Origin: DATNBT01 sp964579765
GTDB taxonomy: Bacteria > Acidobacteriota > Vicinamibacteria > Vicinamibacterales > CAVVIG01
Assembly (NCBI GenBank): GCA_964579765.1
Contig: CAZOIK010000254.1
Span: 1 to 7,120 of the forward strand
DNA: 7,120 nucleotides
Direction: 5' to 3'
The position numbers and the translations under genes were made by a program. Below, piece after piece: positions 4,819 through 7,120 of the stretch (positions are counted from its first letter, which is position 1; each line of letters begins with the position of its first letter). The notes under the pieces were generated by a model. It worked only from the letters and a program-made list of their open reading frames with translations, ran no database searches and was not told the origin of the DNA.

Positions 4819-6446
4819 CCCAGCACCTCGGCCACCGGCTTCGGAGCGCCGACCTGAAATCCCTGCGCGAAATCGACGCCGCTGCGCCGCAGCCGGCGCA
4901 GCGCGTCCTGGTCGGCGACCAGCTCGGCGACGGTGTGCGTCCCCAGGCCGCGCGCGATGCCCACAATCGCGTCCACGACGAGCATGTCCACGGCGGCGGC
5001 CCCGCCGGCGATCTCGCCGTGGATCTTGAGGAAGTCAACCTCGAACTGTTTCAGACACTGGAAGCCGCCGAGCGCGGTGCCGAAGTTGTCGAGGGCGATG
5101 CGGCAGCCGCGCCGCCGCACGTCGTCCACGAACGCCCGCGCCTGCTCGACGTGGCCCGCCACGGCCGCTTCGGTGACCTCGAAGACGAGACTGCGTGGGT
5201 CGATGTCGAACTCGGCGATGGCCTCGTCGATGGCCGCGACCATCTGGCGGCTCATCGAGTGCACGGCGACGTTGACGTGGAGCGCGATCGCGCGGCCGCG
5301 CGCCCGCTGGAGCGCGACGAGCGCCGCGGCCTGCCGGACGACCCACGCGTCAACGGCCGCGCTCATCCCGAAGCGCGCCGCGACGCCGAGAAACGCGCTG
5401 GGCGGCAGGAGCTCGCCCTCGGCCGTTCGCAGCCGCGCCAGCAGTTCGTACCGGTTAATCTCCTCGTGCGCGAGATCGAGCAGCGGCTGGCCGTACAGCT
5501 CGAAGCGCCCCTGGGCGATCGCGCGCCGGATGCTCTCGGCGTCCGACAGCCGCGACGGGTGCGCGGCGGCCGCGCCGGTGGGACGGTAGAGGACGAACTG
5601 ATCGCCGCCCGCTTCCTTGGCGGCGTACATCGCCATGTCCGCGGCCGCGAGAATTTCGGCGGCCGTCAGGCCGTCGATCATCGCAACGCCGACGCTGGCG
5701 GTGACCGAGATCTGCTCGTCGGCCAGCATGCCCGGCCGCTGCCGCAGCGCGTGCACGAGGCCCTCTGCGACGTGCTCGGCCTGATGCGTGTCCACCTGGC
5801 GCAGGATGATCGCGAACTCGTCGCCGCCGAGCCGCGCGAGGACGTCGGTCTCGCGCGTCCGCTGCCGCAGCGACAGCGCCGCCGTCCGGAGCAGTTCGTC
5901 GCCGGCCTGATGCCCGAGGCGATCGTTGACCGTCTTGAAGTGGTCGAGGTCGAGCAGCAGCACCGCGCCGTCGCCGTACCGCGCCGCCGCCTTGATTTCC
6001 TGCGCGAGCGCCTGGTCGAAGCGCCGTCCGTTGAGCAGCCCCGTGAGATGGTCGTAGTCGGCGAGCCGCTCGAGCCGATCCTCGAACGCCTTGCGGTCGG
6101 AGATCTCCTGCACGTGCACGATGAAATAGAGCGGTTTGTGCTCGCGGTCTCGGACGATCGAGACGTGGAGCAGCACCCAGAGGTCGTGGCCGTCCGCGTG
6201 CCGGAACCGCTTCTCGACCTGATATCCGGGGACGACGCCGTCGCGGAGCGCGGTGAGCTGCGGCGCGTCGATGTCGGCGTCGCGTGGATCGCACAGGTCG
6301 CGGAACGAGCGCGCGAGAATCGCGTCGGCCGCGCGCCCCGTCATCCGGCAGAGCGCGTCGTTGGCGTACAGCAACGTACCTGTGAGCCCGACCATCGCGA
6401 TGCCGATCGGCGCCTGCGCGAACGCGTGCTCGAAGACATCGGCCAT
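4815..6446 (-). CDS. PAS-GGDEF-EAL protein; cyclase intact, EAL degenerate
   Basis: This 543-residue soluble signalling protein makes and possibly senses c-di-GMP. Domains in order: PAS with PAC motif (about 5-118), GGDEF (about 128-288), EAL (about 305-540). The cyclase has D166 in D-L-D-H-F-K, N174, an exact GGDEF at 207-211, and an RxxD inhibitory site (R-E-T-D, 198-201) five residues before it. An active, product-inhibited diguanylate cyclase is expected. The EAL domain keeps the motif Glu (E334 in E-L-L), N392, E423 and the QG at 528-529. But D-D-F-G is D-N-F-G (453-456), L-K-I-D is L-K-I-H (473-476) and A-E-G-V-E is A-E-L-V-A (507-511), so phosphodiesterase activity is probably weak or lost. 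The PAS signal is unknown. A small ORF overlaps the 3' end; a methyltransferase gene lies 156 bp upstream on the same strand. Confidence 0.92.
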   Translation of the reverse strand: MADVFEHAFAQAPIGIAMVGLTGTLLYANDALCRMTGRAADAILARSFRDLCDPRDADIDAPQLTALRDGVVPGYQVEKRFRHADGHDLWVLLHVSIVRDREHKPLYFIVHVQEISDRKAFEDRLERLADYDHLTGLLNGRRFDQALAQEIKAAARYGDGAVLLLDLDHFKTVNDRLGHQAGDELLRTAALSLRQRTRETDVLARLGGDEFAIILRQVDTHQAEHVAEGLVHALRQRPGMLADEQISVTASVGVAMIDGLTAAEILAAADMAMYAAKEAGGDQFVLYRPTGAAAAHPSRLSDAESIRRAIAQGRFELYGQPLLDLAHEEINRYELLARLRTAEGELLPPSAFLGVAARFGMSAAVDAWVVRQAAALVALQRARGRAIALHVNVAVHSMSRQMVAAIDEAIAEFDIDPRSLVFEVTEAAVAGHVEQARAFVDDVRRRGCRIALDNFGTALGGFQCLKQFEVDFLKIHGEIAGGAAAVDMLVVDAIVGIARGLGTHTVAELVADQDALRRLRRSGVDFAQGFQVGAPKPVAEVLG

Positions 6447-6463
6447 CGCTCATCCGGACGTCG

Positions 6464-6479
6464 AGCAATCTCAAGACCG
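6464..6479 (-). promoter_or_regulatory. Partial sigma-54-like element before the PAS-GGDEF-EAL gene
   Basis: The minus strand has GG, ten bases, then GC, with a perfect TTGCT -12 half. The -24 half beyond GG does not match (GGTCT instead of GGCAC). The predicted start near 6453 leaves only about 7 nt before the ATG, so this is weak. Confidence 0.2.
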
Positions 6480-6558
6480 TACGTGCGACGCCGCGGATGT
6501 TGGTTTTTCACGGAAAGCCGAGCGGCGGCGATCGCGGCGTACGGGAAATGCCGCGTCC

Positions 6559-6580
6559 CGTCCGAATAGAGACGTCCGAA
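6559..6580. repeat. Paired 8-bp direct repeat upstream of the PAS-GGDEF-EAL gene
   Basis: CGTCCGAA occurs at 6559-6566 and 6573-6580, 14 bp apart, in the 156-bp gap after the methyltransferase gene. Its core CGTCCG also recurs inverted at 6595-6600. This may be a regulator site or chance. Confidence 0.35.
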
Positions 6581-6600
6581 AGGCAGACAAGCGCCGGACG
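6573..6600 (-). terminator. Weak hairpin just after the methyltransferase stop
   Basis: CGTCCG and CGGACG form a 6-bp stem with a 16-nt loop, 2 bp after the methyltransferase stop on the minus strand. The stem is short and lacks a strong U-tract, so termination here is uncertain; read-through into the PAS-GGDEF-EAL gene is possible. Confidence 0.25.
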
Positions 6601-6602
6601 GC

Positions 6603-7120
6603 TCAGGGCTTCGTCGCGCAGACGATCGCGTAGCCCAGCCGGGACGCGCGCGCGGCGTCGAGCGCCTGCCGGCACAGGCGGGTGGCCGTGGGGAAGTCCA
6701 CGCCTGGGAGGTCGAGCTGTTTCAGGCCGGTGAGCACTTCGGCGGCGAACAGCCGCGTGCCGATCTGGTTGATCATGTCGATCAGCGCGCCGTCGTGCGC
6801 TTCGACGTCGAGCGCGGTGAACCCCTCGCGGATCAGCCAGCGGCCGTATTCGCCGGCGCTCATCGCGCCGGACAGACATGAAATCCACGACATCAGATCC
6901 GAGAACTCCTCGGCCGGCCCCGGCGCCCGGGTGATGTCGCTGAGGCCGACGCGCCCGCCGGGCTTGAGCACGCGCGCGAATTCCCGTGCGGCCGCCGACT
7001 TGTCGGGAAACGTGCAGAACGCGCATTCGCAGACGACGGCATCGACGGACGCATCGTCCACCGGCAGACGTTCGGCGTCGCCCGTAAGAAAGGTCAGCTG
7101 GCCCGCGAACGGAGAGTTCG
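6603..7120 (-). CDS. Class I SAM-dependent methyltransferase, C-terminal part
   Basis: The gene runs in from beyond the window end; about 172 residues of the C-terminal part are visible. The fold's second half is clear: G-D-A-E-R-L-P (the acidic loop after strand 3), then an S-V-D-A-V-V strand, the R-V-L-K-P-G-G-R motif before strand 5, and a family-typical tail ending R-L-G-Y-A-I-V. It transfers a methyl group from S-adenosylmethionine; the glycine-rich SAM motif lies outside the window. A C-L-S-G-A-M segment resembles the cysteine loop of arsenite methyltransferases (ArsM). The other ArsM cysteines are not evident here, so the substrate is open (UbiE/ArsM-like superfamily). It precedes the PAS-GGDEF-EAL gene on the same strand by 156 bp. 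No arsenic gene is seen. Confidence 0.85.
   Translation of the reverse strand, partial: NSPFAGQLTFLTGDAERLPVDDASVDAVVCECAFCTFPDKSAAAREFARVLKPGGRVGLSDITRAPGPAEEFSDLMSWISCLSGAMSAGEYGRWLIREGFTALDVEAHDGALIDMINQIGTRLFAAEVLTGLKQLDLPGVDFPTATRLCRQALDAARASRLGYAIVCATKP

Noticed and set aside
4935..6569. 544-codon open frame on the plus strand opposite the PAS-GGDEF-EAL gene
   Set aside because: Antisense shadow of the gene with recognisable PAS, GGDEF and EAL motifs; the product has no recognisable domain.

Overview
The window is a stretch of GC-rich bacterial DNA with compact, tightly packed genes and strong G/C bias at third codon positions. Its content is an exosortase, a nucleotide-sugar dehydrogenase and two cyclic-di-GMP enzymes. 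This suits an environmental Gram-negative with an exosortase/exopolysaccharide lifestyle. Acidobacteriota (Vicinamibacteria-like) or a GC-rich proteobacterium are my guesses; no phylogenetic marker is present to settle it.

Layout. Positions 1-398 (minus) hold the start of an exosortase gene, cut by the window edge, preceded by a tiny two-helix membrane protein that overlaps it by ATGA. Just upstream is a very good sigma-54 -24/-12 element (411-426) with a perfect dyad about 85 bp further upstream. A PHP-domain phosphoesterase (589-1299, plus) diverges from this operon and converges on a stand-alone receiver-domain protein (1309-1722, minus) whose phosphoacceptor Asp is Arg. A divergent gap then leads to a WbpA-type UDP-N-acetylhexosamine 6-dehydrogenase (1913-3307, plus). 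A 217-bp gap with a palindrome, an 11-bp stem-loop and a sigma-54-like element precedes a single-domain HD-GYP c-di-GMP phosphodiesterase (3525-4139, plus).

The second half reads on the minus strand. A methyltransferase gene (6603 to beyond 7120) is followed by a PAS-GGDEF-EAL protein (4815-6446), and a GTGA-overlapping small ORF (4558-4818) follows that. A small orphan ORF (4145-4450) converges on the HD-GYP gene through a hairpin that contains both stop codons. Positions 4140-4814 are the least certain part: coding-like composition, but no product I recognise.

Together the genes suggest a locus for surface polysaccharide and exosortase-dependent protein sorting. The dehydrogenase supplies a uronic-acid sugar nucleotide, the exosortase processes sorted proteins, and c-di-GMP is made (GGDEF) and broken down (HD-GYP) nearby. 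Sigma-54 may link the exosortase operon and possibly the HD-GYP gene. No tRNA, rRNA, CRISPR array, insertion sequence or phage gene was seen.
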